DNA of 15,225 nt from positions 3,076 through 18,300 of the forward strand of contig JAVHXR010000004.1 in assembly GCA_031119515.1 (NCBI GenBank), in the 5' to 3' direction. The notes beneath the pieces were generated by a model. That model was not told the DNA's origin, did not search any database, and worked only from the letters and a program-made list of their open reading frames with translations. The position numbers were made by a program, and so were the translations under genes. The stretch is from Propionicimonas sp. Its GTDB lineage: Bacteria; Actinomycetota; Actinomycetes; Propionibacteriales; Propionibacteriaceae. This document shows positions 6,408-13,541 of this stretch, one piece after another (position 1 is the first letter of the stretch; each line of letters starts with the position of its first letter).

Positions 6408-7442
6408 TCAGAAGCCGAAGCTGTCGACGTTGTCCTTGTTGATGACGACCCAGCCGTTGCCCTCGAGCACCTTGTCGCTGCCCTCGGCGAACTTCATCGC
6501 CTCGTAGCCCTTGACCTTGAGGTCGACGGTGTCGCCGATCTCCTCGCCGGCCAGGATCTTGCGGGCCAGCTCGGCCATGGCGTACCCGGCGTCGGCCGGA
6601 TCCCACAGCGTCAGCGCGGACACCGAGCCGTCGACCAGGATCTGCTTGTTGGCGGCGGGCATGCCGGTGCCGGCGGTGAACACCTTGCCCTTCAGGCCGA
6701 GCTCCTCGATCGCCCGGGCGACGCCGGGAGCATCGAAGGAGGAGGTGCCCATGATGCCCTTGAGGTCGGGGTACTTCTTCAGCAGCTCCTTGGCCGTCTG
6801 GTAGGCGACCTCACCGTCGTCCTGGGACTCGACCCGTGGCTCGGCCTCGAGCAGGGTCATGTTCGGGTAGGCCTCGGCCTGGTGCGCGACGCCACCGTCG
6901 GCCCACTCGTTGTGGGAGGCGTTGGTGACGTGGCCGACCATCGTCGTGTACAGGCCCTCGCCACCCATCGCCTCGGCGAGGTTGTCCATGATGAAGGCGC
7001 CGTAGTCGGCGTTGTTGAAGGCCTCGATGTCGTACATCGTGTTCTGCTGGCTGGCGCCCTCGTGCGTCACGACGACGATCCCGGCGTCCATCGCCTCCTT
7101 GAGCACGGTCTCCAGCGCCCCGGGGTCGACCGGGACGACGGCGATCGCGTCCACGCCCTGGGCGATCAGGTCCTGGATCACCTGGGCCTGCATCGTGGCG
7201 TCGGTCTCGGCCGGGCCCTTCTGGAAGACGTTGAGGCCGGTGTCGGCGGCGTACTTCTTGACGCCCTCCTCCATCCGGACGAACCACGGGTTGGTGGCGT
7301 CCTTGGGAACGACGGCGATGGTGAAGTCGCCGTCGGCCGGGGCGCTCCCGCTCGGGGCCGGGCTACCGGCACAGGCGGTCAGGGTCAGGCTCAGCGCGAG
7401 CGCGGCGGCCATCGCCCCGCCCACAAAGCGTCCTTGCTTCAT
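6408..7442 (-). CDS. Sugar-binding lipoprotein of ABC transporter (Peripla_BP_4)
   Basis: 344 residues. A lipoprotein signal peptide carries basic MKQGR, a hydrophobic core and lipobox LTAC with Cys24 as the acylated residue, followed by a Ser/Pro/Gly linker. The mature part begins FTIAVVPKDATNPWF, the first beta strand of periplasmic-binding fold I. DAIAVVPVDPGALETVLKEAMDAGI and LTLWDPADAGYAMAELARKIL resemble the RhaS/LsrB-like subgroup of CUT2 binding proteins. It is anchored outside the membrane and delivers substrate to the two permeases. A good AAGGAG site precedes ATG 7442. It follows the ASRT-family gene by 45 bp. The ligand cannot be read from the sequence. Confidence 0.93.
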   Translation of the reverse strand: MKQGRFVGGAMAAALALSLTLTACAGSPAPSGSAPADGDFTIAVVPKDATNPWFVRMEEGVKKYAADTGLNVFQKGPAETDATMQAQVIQDLIAQGVDAIAVVPVDPGALETVLKEAMDAGIVVVTHEGASQQNTMYDIEAFNNADYGAFIMDNLAEAMGGEGLYTTMVGHVTNASHNEWADGGVAHQAEAYPNMTLLEAEPRVESQDDGEVAYQTAKELLKKYPDLKGIMGTSSFDAPGVARAIEELGLKGKVFTAGTGMPAANKQILVDGSVSALTLWDPADAGYAMAELARKILAGEEIGDTVDLKVKGYEAMKFAEGSDKVLEGNGWVVINKDNVDSFGF

Positions 7443-7487
7443 GAACTCTCTCCTTACTCGTTGCGTTGTCAGGTCGTGAACCGCGGC

Positions 7488-7865
7488 TCAGCGCGCTTCG
7501 GTGGGAATCGGCATCGCGGTCATCAGGGTGTAGGCCGCCTGGGTGGTGTCGAGCCGGCTGTACTGGACCTTCAGGTCCGCGCCGGACTCGACGACCAGTC
7601 CGTACGGCACGCCCGGTTCGAGCTGCAGACCGCCGACCTGGTCGGGCCGGCTGGTCCGCAGGTGGACGTCCCGGTCGGCCGCCAGCGGGATCGGTGCGGA
7701 CCGCTGCGGGTCCCGGTCGGCGAAGTAGGCGGTGATCACCAGTTCCGCCGGCCGGCCGGTGTCGTTGAGCACGCAGATCGACTCGTGCGACGGCTCCGGG
7801 CCGGTGCTGACCGGCGGGATGTAGGCGTCCGGGACGTACCAGCGCCGGACCTCGGTTGGACTCAT
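7488..7865 (-). CDS. Anabaena sensory rhodopsin transducer (ASRT, PF07100) family protein
   Basis: 125 residues, the same length as the Anabaena transducer. Matching features by recall of that protein: a Y-I-P-P segment at 15-18, GPEPSHESICVLN (22-34), ITAYFADRDP (44-53), then VQYSRLDTTQA (100-110) near the C-terminus. There is no signal peptide or membrane segment, so it is cytoplasmic. The cyanobacterial member is a soluble tetramer that interacts with a rhodopsin. The wider family has been proposed to be a small-molecule, probably sugar-related, binding domain. No rhodopsin gene is present here; the gene is the first of a sugar ABC operon under LacI-type control, which supports the ligand-binding view. 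The start at ATG 7865 has GGAGAGGGG upstream. Its specific role (ligand sensor, mutarotase-like or enzyme partner) is unknown. Confidence 0.85.
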   Translation of the reverse strand: MSPTEVRRWYVPDAYIPPVSTGPEPSHESICVLNDTGRPAELVITAYFADRDPQRSAPIPLAADRDVHLRTSRPDQVGGLQLEPGVPYGLVVESGADLKVQYSRLDTTQAAYTLMTAMPIPTEAR

Positions 7866-7894
7866 GGTCCCCTCTCCTCGCAGCGACTCTGCTG

Positions 7895-7927
7895 TTTGAA
7901 GCGGTTCATTTCTTGAACCGCTTCAAA
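7895..7927. promoter_or_regulatory. Double LacI-type operator in the divergent promoter region
   Basis: TTTGAAGCGGTTCA (7895-7908) is perfectly inverted as TGAACCGCTTCAAA (7914-7927) with five bases between. Each arm is itself a near-palindrome centred on CG, TGAA(G/C)CG(G/C)TTCA, the classic shape of a LacI-family site; the centres are 17 bp apart. It lies 29 bp upstream of the ASRT start and 122 bp upstream of the regulator start, so it could control both directions. A TACACT (7931-7936) just beside it could be a -10 element for the regulator gene, but no convincing -35 was seen. Confidence 0.85.
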
Positions 7928-8032
7928 AGGTACACTCGAAGGCACCCGCTCGCACTAGATTCAGCGCAGAATCAGATAACGGTTTGGACACCGCCTGGTT
8001 CCCTGCCGCGGTGCACCCGGCAGCGGCGCGAC

Positions 8033-8044
8033 GGGGAGGAGGGG
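8033..8044 (+). promoter_or_regulatory. Ribosome binding site fixing the LacI-family start
   Basis: GGGGAGGAGGGG ends five bases before GTG 8050. The alternative TTG at 7984 has no such site and would add 22 residues unlike any LacI N-terminus. Confidence 0.75.
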
Positions 8045-8049
8045 ACTCG

Positions 8050-9099
8050 GTGGCCAGGGACAGGCATGAGGCCGGACCGGCCCGGTCGTCGGTCAGCATC
8101 CGCGATGTAGCGGCGCTCGCCGGCGTCTCGGTCGGCGCCGTCTCCAACACCATCAACCACCCCGAGATGGTGCGTCGCCACACCCGGGCCGCGGTGGAGA
8201 AGGCGATCTCGGAACTCGGGTTCGTGCCCAACCAGCAGGCCCGTGTCCTCACCGGCGCCTCCAGCCAGGTGATCGGCCTGATCGTGCTGGACATCATGAG
8301 CCCGTTCTTCATGGAGGCCGCCAGCGCCGTCGAACGGGCCGCCAACGAGGCCGGCCACGTGATGATCCTGTGCGACTCCGAGAACTCGAGGGACCGGGAG
8401 GCGCAGTTGCTGCAGATGCTGTCGGCGCAGCGCGTCCGCGGCGTCCTGCTCACCCCCGCCACCGCCGAGGCCCCGCTGCTGCGGGAGTGGCTGGGCGAGC
8501 AACGGCTGCCGCTGGTCTTCCTCGACTACCGGGACGGATCGGACACCTGCTCGGTGTCGGCCGACCACGTCGCCGGGGCGAAGCTCGCCGTCCGGCACCT
8601 GCTCGACCTGGGCCACGACCGGATCGCCTTCGTCGGCGGCCCCACCCTGCTGCACCAGTTCGCCCAGCGCAGCCAGGGGGCAAGGGCGGCCCTGGTCGAG
8701 GCCGGGCTCGACCCTGCCCGGTCGCTGATCGAGGAGAGCGTGGCCGCGATCGGCATTCGCGACGGCATGCTCGCGGCCGAGCGCCTGCTGGCAAGGGGGA
8801 TGCCCGGAGCCGTGTTCTGCGGCAACGACATGCTCGCCTTCGGGGTCTACCGCGGGCTGGCCCAGGCCGGCGTCCGGGTGCCGGAGGACGTCGCCCTGGT
8901 CGGGTACGACGACATCACCTTTGCGGCCGACTGGATCGTCCCGCTGACCTCCGTGCGCCAGCCGATCTACGAGATCGGCTACCGGGCGGCCAACCTGCTG
9001 CTCGAGCACTCCGCCGGCGACGAGTCGCACGTCCACCAGAACGTCGTGCTGCCGCCGTCGCTGGTGGTGCGAGCCTCGAGCGACCCCGCCGCCCGCTGA
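8050..9099 (+). CDS. LacI family transcriptional regulator
   Basis: 349 residues from GTG 8050. N-terminal helix-turn-helix at 17-40 (IRDVAALAGVSVGAVSNTIN), hinge region around 55-72 (LGFVPNQQARVLTGA), then a sugar-binding periplasmic-fold domain beginning VIGLIVLDIMSPFF and ending near SLVVRASS. It is divergent from the sugar operon and faces a double LacI-type operator, so it is almost certainly the local repressor, released by the transported sugar or a derivative, and probably autoregulated. The gene ends 33 bp before the convergent Nudix gene. Confidence 0.95.
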   Translation: MARDRHEAGPARSSVSIRDVAALAGVSVGAVSNTINHPEMVRRHTRAAVEKAISELGFVPNQQARVLTGASSQVIGLIVLDIMSPFFMEAASAVERAANEAGHVMILCDSENSRDREAQLLQMLSAQRVRGVLLTPATAEAPLLREWLGEQRLPLVFLDYRDGSDTCSVSADHVAGAKLAVRHLLDLGHDRIAFVGGPTLLHQFAQRSQGARAALVEAGLDPARSLIEESVAAIGIRDGMLAAERLLARGMPGAVFCGNDMLAFGVYRGLAQAGVRVPEDVALVGYDDITFAADWIVPLTSVRQPIYEIGYRAANLLLEHSAGDESHVHQNVVLPPSLVVRASSDPAAR

Positions 9100-9109
9100 T
9101 CGCGGCGAC

Positions 9110-9131
9110 GCCCGGTCGGGTCCTGCCGGGC
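9110..9131. terminator. Weak hairpin between convergent genes
   Basis: GCCCGG (9110-9115) pairs with CCGGGC (9126-9131) around a 10-base loop in the 33-bp space between the LacI-family and Nudix stop codons. The position fits a bidirectional terminator, but the stem is short and there is no T-run. Confidence 0.35.
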
Positions 9132-9132
9132 C

Positions 9133-9630
9133 TCAGGCCAGGCTGTCGAGCCACGGCCGCAGGTTCGCCACCGCGTCCGGCATGAACGGCAGCTCCCCGA
9201 TCATCTCCAGCAGCCGCAGCGGAGTCACCCACTCCCCCCACGCCACCTCCTCCGGCTGCCAGCGGACCGGACCGGCCCAGGTGCAGGAGTAGCAGAAGGC
9301 GTGGAAACGGGTCTGGGCGTCGGCGTAGTCGGCCTCGAACAGCGGCACCAGCGCAACCCCGGCCACCCCGAGTTCCTCCTCGACCTCCCGGACCGCGGCG
9401 GCCAACGGGTCCTCACCGGCCTGCAGCACCCCGCCGGCGGTGAAGTCGTACCGTCCGGGGTAGACGTCCTTGGTGTCGGTGCGGCGGTGGACGTACACCA
9501 GCCCGGACGGGCTCCTCACCACCACGTGGGTGGCGGCGTGACGCAGGTTCTCCGCCCGCATCCGCGCCCGCTCGACCACCTCGCCGGTCGGTTGCCCGTC
9601 CTCGCCGTAGAGCGCCACCAGCTCAGCCAT
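9133..9630 (-). CDS. Nudix hydrolase (YfcD/isopentenyl-diphosphate-isomerase-like)
   Basis: 165 residues from ATG 9630. A complete Nudix box G67(x5)E73(x7)REVEEELGV, ending at Val89, is visible, so Mg-dependent pyrophosphohydrolase chemistry on an X-linked nucleoside diphosphate or similar substrate is expected. The N-terminus (ALYGEDGQPTGEVVERA) and HRRTDTKDVYPGRYD resemble the YfcD subgroup, which is related to IPP isomerase. A longer upstream reading from 9756 adds Pro/Arg-rich residues unlike the family and is not accepted. The ribosome binding site (AGGA) is weak. The gene is convergent with the LacI-family gene and divergent from the protease gene; no functional link to either is evident. 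Confidence 0.9.
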   Translation of the reverse strand: MAELVALYGEDGQPTGEVVERARMRAENLRHAATHVVVRSPSGLVYVHRRTDTKDVYPGRYDFTAGGVLQAGEDPLAAAVREVEEELGVAGVALVPLFEADYADAQTRFHAFCYSCTWAGPVRWQPEEVAWGEWVTPLRLLEMIGELPFMPDAVANLRPWLDSLA

Positions 9631-9670
9631 GACCGCATCCTGCCGCGAACCGGCACCACGCGGCCACCCG

Positions 9671-9703
9671 TCCACAGCGACTTCACAGCCGGGCCACGGC
9701 CGC
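9671..9703 (+). promoter_or_regulatory. Three 11-bp spaced direct repeats in the Nudix/protease divergent region
   Basis: TCCACAGCGAC, TTCACAGCCGG and GCCACGGCCGC follow one another with an exact 11-bp spacing of a CAC(A/G)GC core. Eleven-base direct repeats with a TTCAC core are the form of PhoP boxes in actinomycetes. The match is partial, and no clear -10/-35 promoter was recognised in 9631-9777, so this is a candidate only. Confidence 0.25.
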
Positions 9704-9777
9704 CTCCGGGCGCGGTGCGGGCCGGGCCACAGGATCGGCTCGCACGGTGGACGCATCGACCACCCGAGGAGAACCCC

Positions 9778-10833
9778 ATGACTCCGCTCACCCGCACCGC
9801 GGCCGCGCTGGCGGCCACTCCCCTTTTCCTGCTGTCGGCGGCCCTGCCTGCGACCGCCGTGGCTTCCGCAACCGCCGTCGCGGTCCGGTTCGGCCCCCCG
9901 CCCGGCGGCGACCTCGTCCCTGCCACGAGTTCGTCAGCGACCGCCACCCTGGCCTCGGCCCGTGAGTCCACCGGGGTCGTCCTGATCGACACCATCGTCG
10001 ACTACGGCACCGGCGAGGCCGCCGGCACGGGACTCGTCCTCAGCTCGGACGGGATCGTCGTGACCAACCACCACGTCGTCGAGGGCAGCACCCAGGTCGA
10101 GGTCACCGACCCCGCCACCGGAACCAGCTACGTCGCCGATGTCGTCGGCTACGAGCCGGACACCGACGTCGCCGTCCTGAAGCTCGAGGACGCCAGCGGC
10201 CTGGCCACCGTCGAGACCGACACCACGGTCGCCACCGGCGACGAGGTCACCGCTGTCGGCAACTCCAACGGCGGCGGTGTCCTCACCGCCGCCGCCGGCG
10301 AGGTCACCGACACCGGTGCCGACATCACCGTCTCGGACGACAACGGCGGGACCGAGCAACTGACCGACCTGATCGAGGTCGACGCCACCGTCGTACCGGG
10401 CGACTCCGGCGGCGCCCTGCTGGACGACGACGGCGAGGTCGTCGGGATGAACGTCGCCGCCTCCTCGACCGGGACCACCGGCTACGCGATCCCGATCGCG
10501 ACCGTGCTCGACCTGGCCGACCAGATCCTCGCCGGCGACGCCTCGGGCGCCGTCACGCTGGGCTACGGCCCGGCGCTCGGGCTACAGCTGGCGCAGGCGG
10601 ACGGCGGGCTGCTGGTCGCCGGCGTGGTCGGCGGCAGCGCGGCCGACGATGCCGGGATCACACCCGGCTCGGTACTGACCGACCTGGACGGCACGGCGCT
10701 GGACGGCTACCAGGCCCTCGCCGCGCTGCTGGCGAAGCACCAGCCGGGCGACCGGGTGGAGGTGACGTGGCTGGACGCCGACGGCGCGTCGCACACCGCG
10801 ACAGCGACCCTCGGTCGCGCCCCGCTGGCCTGA
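9778..10833 (+). CDS. Secreted HtrA-like trypsin/PDZ serine protease
   Basis: 351 residues from ATG 9778, preceded by CGAGGAGAACCCC. The signal peptide spans about 1-30 (hydrophobic LAATPLFLLSAALPATAVA). The chymotrypsin-fold domain (about 65-255) shows the triad His99 (TNHHVVEG), Asp130 (PDTDVAVLKL) and Ser210 (VPGDSGGAL). A PDZ domain (about 265-348) begins LGLQLAQADGGLLVAGVVGGSAADDAGI. Many actinobacterial HtrA proteins have a cytoplasmic tail and a membrane anchor; this one seems freely exported. It is rich in Thr, Asp, Ala and Gly and strongly acidic. It begins the plus-strand cluster and ends 7 bp before the NAGPA-domain gene, suggesting a quality-control or processing role for the exported proteins encoded downstream. 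Confidence 0.93.
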   Translation: MTPLTRTAAALAATPLFLLSAALPATAVASATAVAVRFGPPPGGDLVPATSSSATATLASARESTGVVLIDTIVDYGTGEAAGTGLVLSSDGIVVTNHHVVEGSTQVEVTDPATGTSYVADVVGYEPDTDVAVLKLEDASGLATVETDTTVATGDEVTAVGNSNGGGVLTAAAGEVTDTGADITVSDDNGGTEQLTDLIEVDATVVPGDSGGALLDDDGEVVGMNVAASSTGTTGYAIPIATVLDLADQILAGDASGAVTLGYGPALGLQLAQADGGLLVAGVVGGSAADDAGITPGSVLTDLDGTALDGYQALAALLAKHQPGDRVEVTWLDADGASHTATATLGRAPLA

Positions 10834-10840
10834 GGCAGCC

Positions 10841-11782
10841 ATGGCAACCCGCCACCGGCGCCTCCGGACCTGGGTCGTCTCGGCCTGCGTGGTCGTCGTC
10901 ACCCTCGCGGGGACGGCGACCACCTGGGCGCTCGACCGGTTCGTGATCGCCCACGTCGAGATCGCCGACGTGAGCCAGTACGAGGCCGAGCAGTCCGGGA
11001 CCGACGACACCTCGGAAGGCACCGGCACCGGCGCGCTCACCGACACCGCCTACACCAGTGACGACGCGGCGATCACGGTCACCACGGTGACCACCGGCAG
11101 CGGCGACGACACCCTGACGTACTACGTCGCCGACGTCGTGGTGAGCGACGCGACCACGCTGCGCTCGGCGTTCGCCAACAACCAGTACGGGGAGAACATC
11201 ACCCAGAAGACCAGCGAGATCGCCGCCGACCACGACGCGGTGCTCGCCATCAACGGCGACTACTACGGCTTCCGCGACACCGGGATCGTGATCCGCAACG
11301 GCGTCGTCTACCGCGACGAGCCGGCCCGCACCGGGCTGGCGTTCTACCGCGACGGCACGGTCCGGCTGTACGACGAGACCACCACCAGCGCCCAGCAGCT
11401 GATCGACGACGGCGTCTGGAACACCGTCTCGTTCGGCCCGGCGCTGGTAGCCGACGGCGCGGCGGTGGCAGGCATCGACGAGGTCGAGGTGGACACCAAC
11501 TTCGGCAACCACTCCATCCAGGGCGAACAGCCGCGCACCGCGATCGGCGTGGTGGCGCCCAACCACTACGTCCTGGTCGTCGTGGACGGACGCGAGGACG
11601 GCTACAGCCGCGGCGCCACCCTGCCCGAACTCGCCCGGATCATGCTCGACCTCGGCGCCACCACCGCCTACAACCTCGACGGCGGCGGCTCCTCGACGCT
11701 CTACTTCGCCGGCGAGGTGGTGAACCAGCCCTCCAACGGCGGCGAGCGGGCCACCTCCGACATCCTCTACGTGGCGGGGTGA
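10841..11782 (+). CDS. Exported phosphodiester glycosidase domain (NAGPA, PF09992) protein
   Basis: 313 residues. Basic N-terminus and one hydrophobic segment (11-30, WVVSACVVVVTLAG) give a membrane anchor or uncleaved signal. An acidic Ser/Thr-rich linker (40-75) leads to the NAGPA domain (about 95-312) with AINGDYYGFRD (136-146), QPRTAIG (230-236), VVVDGR (246-251) and YNLDGGGSSTLY (277-288), the conserved active-site segments. The founding member removes GlcNAc from a GlcNAc-phosphate diester; bacterial members are often annotated as exopolysaccharide proteins and may cleave sugar-phosphodiester links in cell-surface polymers. The gene lies between the protease and the glycosyltransferase with 7-bp and 4-bp gaps, so it is surely co-transcribed. 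The actual substrate is unknown. Confidence 0.92.
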   Translation: MATRHRRLRTWVVSACVVVVTLAGTATTWALDRFVIAHVEIADVSQYEAEQSGTDDTSEGTGTGALTDTAYTSDDAAITVTTVTTGSGDDTLTYYVADVVVSDATTLRSAFANNQYGENITQKTSEIAADHDAVLAINGDYYGFRDTGIVIRNGVVYRDEPARTGLAFYRDGTVRLYDETTTSAQQLIDDGVWNTVSFGPALVADGAAVAGIDEVEVDTNFGNHSIQGEQPRTAIGVVAPNHYVLVVVDGREDGYSRGATLPELARIMLDLGATTAYNLDGGGSSTLYFAGEVVNQPSNGGERATSDILYVAG

Positions 11783-11786
11783 GGCG

Positions 11787-12881
11787 GTGGCCGTCCTGAT
11801 CCCCGCCTACGAGCCCACCGCGAGGCTCGCCGAGGTGGTGAGCGGTCTGCGCCGGCTGTCGCCCGACCTCGCGATCGTGGTGGTCGACGACGGCAGCGGG
11901 CCGTCCTACGACCCGTTCTTCCAGGCCGCTGCCGAGGCCGGTGCACAGGTGCTGCGCCACCCGGTCAACCTGGGCAAGGGAGCGGCCCTGAAGCGCGGCC
12001 TGCGCCACCTGCTGGCGAGCCGTCCCGGCGAGGACGTGGTGACCGCCGACAGCGACGGCCAGCACACTCCCGGGGACATCCTGCGGGTCGCCCGAGCGGT
12101 GGCGGGCGGCCACGAGCTGGTGCTCGGCTGCCGGGCCTTCACCGGCGGCGTGCCCTGGGCGAGCCGGCTCGGCAACGCCGTCTCCCGCGGGCTGTTCCGG
12201 CTCGCCGCCGGGTTCGCCGTCTCCGACACCCAGACCGGCCTGCGCGGCATTCCCGCGGCCCTGGTGGGCTGGGCCGCAGGGATCGCCGGCAGCCGCTTCG
12301 AGTACGAGCAGAACGTGCTGCTGCGGTGCACCGGCGCCGGTGTCGCGGTCCGCGAGATCCGGATCGAGACGCTCTACTTCGACCACAACTCCGGGACCCA
12401 CTTCCGGCGGGTGGCGGACTCCGCGCGGGTGCTGTGGCCGGTCGTGGCGTTCGCCGGATCGTCACTGCTGGCGTTCGCGATCGACAACCTGCTGTTCGTG
12501 CTGCTGTACGGGCTGCTGGGCTCCCTGGCGTGGTCGATACTGCTGGCCCGGCTGGTCAGCGCCACGGTGAACTTCCTTGTCAACGGACGGATGGTGTTCG
12601 GCTGCCGGGGCCGCGGGGTGGCGGGCCGGGTGGCCGGATACCTGCTCCTGGCCGGTGCCCTGGTGGGGACGTCGATCGCCGGAACCTGGCTGCTGGCCGG
12701 GGCCGGGCTGCCCGCGCTCGCGGCCAAGGTGCTGGTCGAGGCCGCGCTGTTCGTCGCGAGCTACACCGTCCAGCAACGGCTCGTCTTCGCCGACCGCGGC
12801 CCGGCTCCCGGACCGGAACGGGATCCGTCGGACCAGCACAGTCGGGTCACAGAGGACTCAAAGGCCGGTCGGGCTGGATAG
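11787..12881 (+). CDS. GT2 glycosyltransferase fused to GtrA-like membrane domain
   Basis: 364 residues from GTG 11787, four bases after the previous stop. Residues 1-210 are a GT-A fold of the dolichyl-phosphate-mannose-synthase type: LIPAYEP, VVVDDGSG (31-38), NLGKGAALKRGL (61-72), the metal-binding ADSDGQH (87-93) and SDTQTGLRGIP (146-156). Residues 218-335 hold about four hydrophobic segments with NFLVNGRMVF (262-271) and a C-terminal YTVQQRLVF, typical of GtrA/DPMS_TM domains. The predicted reaction is transfer of a sugar from a nucleotide donor to polyprenyl phosphate, followed by translocation of the lipid-linked sugar. Its place next to the phosphodiester glycosidase gene suggests glycosylation of an envelope polymer. 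The last 25 residues are hydrophilic. Confidence 0.92.
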   Translation: MAVLIPAYEPTARLAEVVSGLRRLSPDLAIVVVDDGSGPSYDPFFQAAAEAGAQVLRHPVNLGKGAALKRGLRHLLASRPGEDVVTADSDGQHTPGDILRVARAVAGGHELVLGCRAFTGGVPWASRLGNAVSRGLFRLAAGFAVSDTQTGLRGIPAALVGWAAGIAGSRFEYEQNVLLRCTGAGVAVREIRIETLYFDHNSGTHFRRVADSARVLWPVVAFAGSSLLAFAIDNLLFVLLYGLLGSLAWSILLARLVSATVNFLVNGRMVFGCRGRGVAGRVAGYLLLAGALVGTSIAGTWLLAGAGLPALAAKVLVEAALFVASYTVQQRLVFADRGPAPGPERDPSDQHSRVTEDSKAGRAG

Positions 12882-12926
12882 AGAACAGACAACGATTCCC
12901 TGCCTGACGAATCCGAGGAGTACCCG

Positions 12927-13541
12927 ATGACAACGCTCGCCCTGATCGCGGCGGACCTGCTGGCGATCAGCCTGCTGGTCTTCCCGCTCTACTTCCGCCG
13001 CCACCGCCGCCGCGACCTGGTGGTCGCCTTCCTCGGCGTGAACATCGGGGTGCTGGCGGTCGCGTTGGTGCTGGGAACCGTGAACACCGGCCTCGGGCTG
13101 GGGCTCGGCCTGTTCGGGGTGCTGTCGATCATCCGGCTCCGCTCCACCGAGATCACCCAGCGCGAAGTGGCCTACTACTTCGCCGCCCTCGCGCTCGGCC
13201 TGATCGCCGGCCTCGCCACCACCAGCCTGGCCGTGCCGCTGGGGTTGATGGCGTTGATCGTGGCGGCGATGTGGCTGGGCGACCACCCGGCCCTGCTGCC
13301 CGGGGCGCGGCAGCAGACGATCACCCTCGATCGGGCGATCAGCGACGAGGCCGAGTTGCGCAGCGAGCTCGCCTCGCTGCTCGGCGGCCGGGTGGACGCG
13401 GTCACCGTGCAGCAGCTCGACCTGGTCCGCGACCTGACCGTGGTGGACGTCCGCTACCGCGTCGCGGCCCGCCCGGGGACGGCTGTGGTCGACGACCGGC
13501 GCAGCCCCGTCCGGGAGCTCGAGGAGGTGGAAGCGCGATGA
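12927..13541 (+). CDS. DUF4956 membrane protein
   Basis: 204 residues, preceded by GAGGAG seven bases before the ATG. About four or five hydrophobic segments (3-21, 31-50, 56-68, 82-100, 102-118) surround a conserved loop SIIRLRSTEITQREVAYYF. A cytoplasmic C-terminal domain of about 80 residues has a beta-alpha-beta feel (ITLDRAISDEAELRSEL). Function is not established. Genes of this family are commonly adjacent to VTC-domain genes, as here, where the stop overlaps the VTC start (ATGA). By analogy with yeast, where VTC catalytic subunits work with a small membrane subunit to move polyphosphate, it may be the membrane partner; that is inference. It starts 45 bp after the glycosyltransferase gene, the largest gap in the cluster. 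Confidence 0.88.
   Translation: MTTLALIAADLLAISLLVFPLYFRRHRRRDLVVAFLGVNIGVLAVALVLGTVNTGLGLGLGLFGVLSIIRLRSTEITQREVAYYFAALALGLIAGLATTSLAVPLGLMALIVAAMWLGDHPALLPGARQQTITLDRAISDEAELRSELASLLGGRVDAVTVQQLDLVRDLTVVDVRYRVAARPGTAVVDDRRSPVRELEEVEAR

Noticed and set aside
4829..7442. LsrABCD/LsrB autoinducer-2 uptake system
   Set aside because: The two-permease layout is similar, but no lsrK, lsrF, lsrG or LsrR-type regulator is present; a LacI regulator and RpiB-like gene point elsewhere.
7488..7865. A light-sensing rhodopsin signalling locus
   Set aside because: Only the transducer-family protein is present; no seven-helix retinal protein is encoded in the window.
5012..7916. Long open frames on the plus strand opposite the transporter genes
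   Set aside because: They are antisense shadows typical of G+C-rich DNA, rich in Arg/Gly/Val/Asp with no recognisable domain, and lie across well-supported minus-strand genes.
7984..8049. TTG 7984 as the start of the LacI-family regulator
   Set aside because: The extra 22 residues are unlike the family, and GGAGGAGGGG sits right before GTG 8050.
7972..9036. A 354-codon minus-strand frame opposite the LacI-family gene
   Set aside because: It is rich in Gly/Val/Asp/His without a domain, and the plus-strand frame is a clear LacI-family protein.
9301..9777. An N-terminal extension of the protease gene starting at 9301
   Set aside because: It overlaps the Nudix gene, and the clear ribosome binding site plus signal peptide place the start at 9778.
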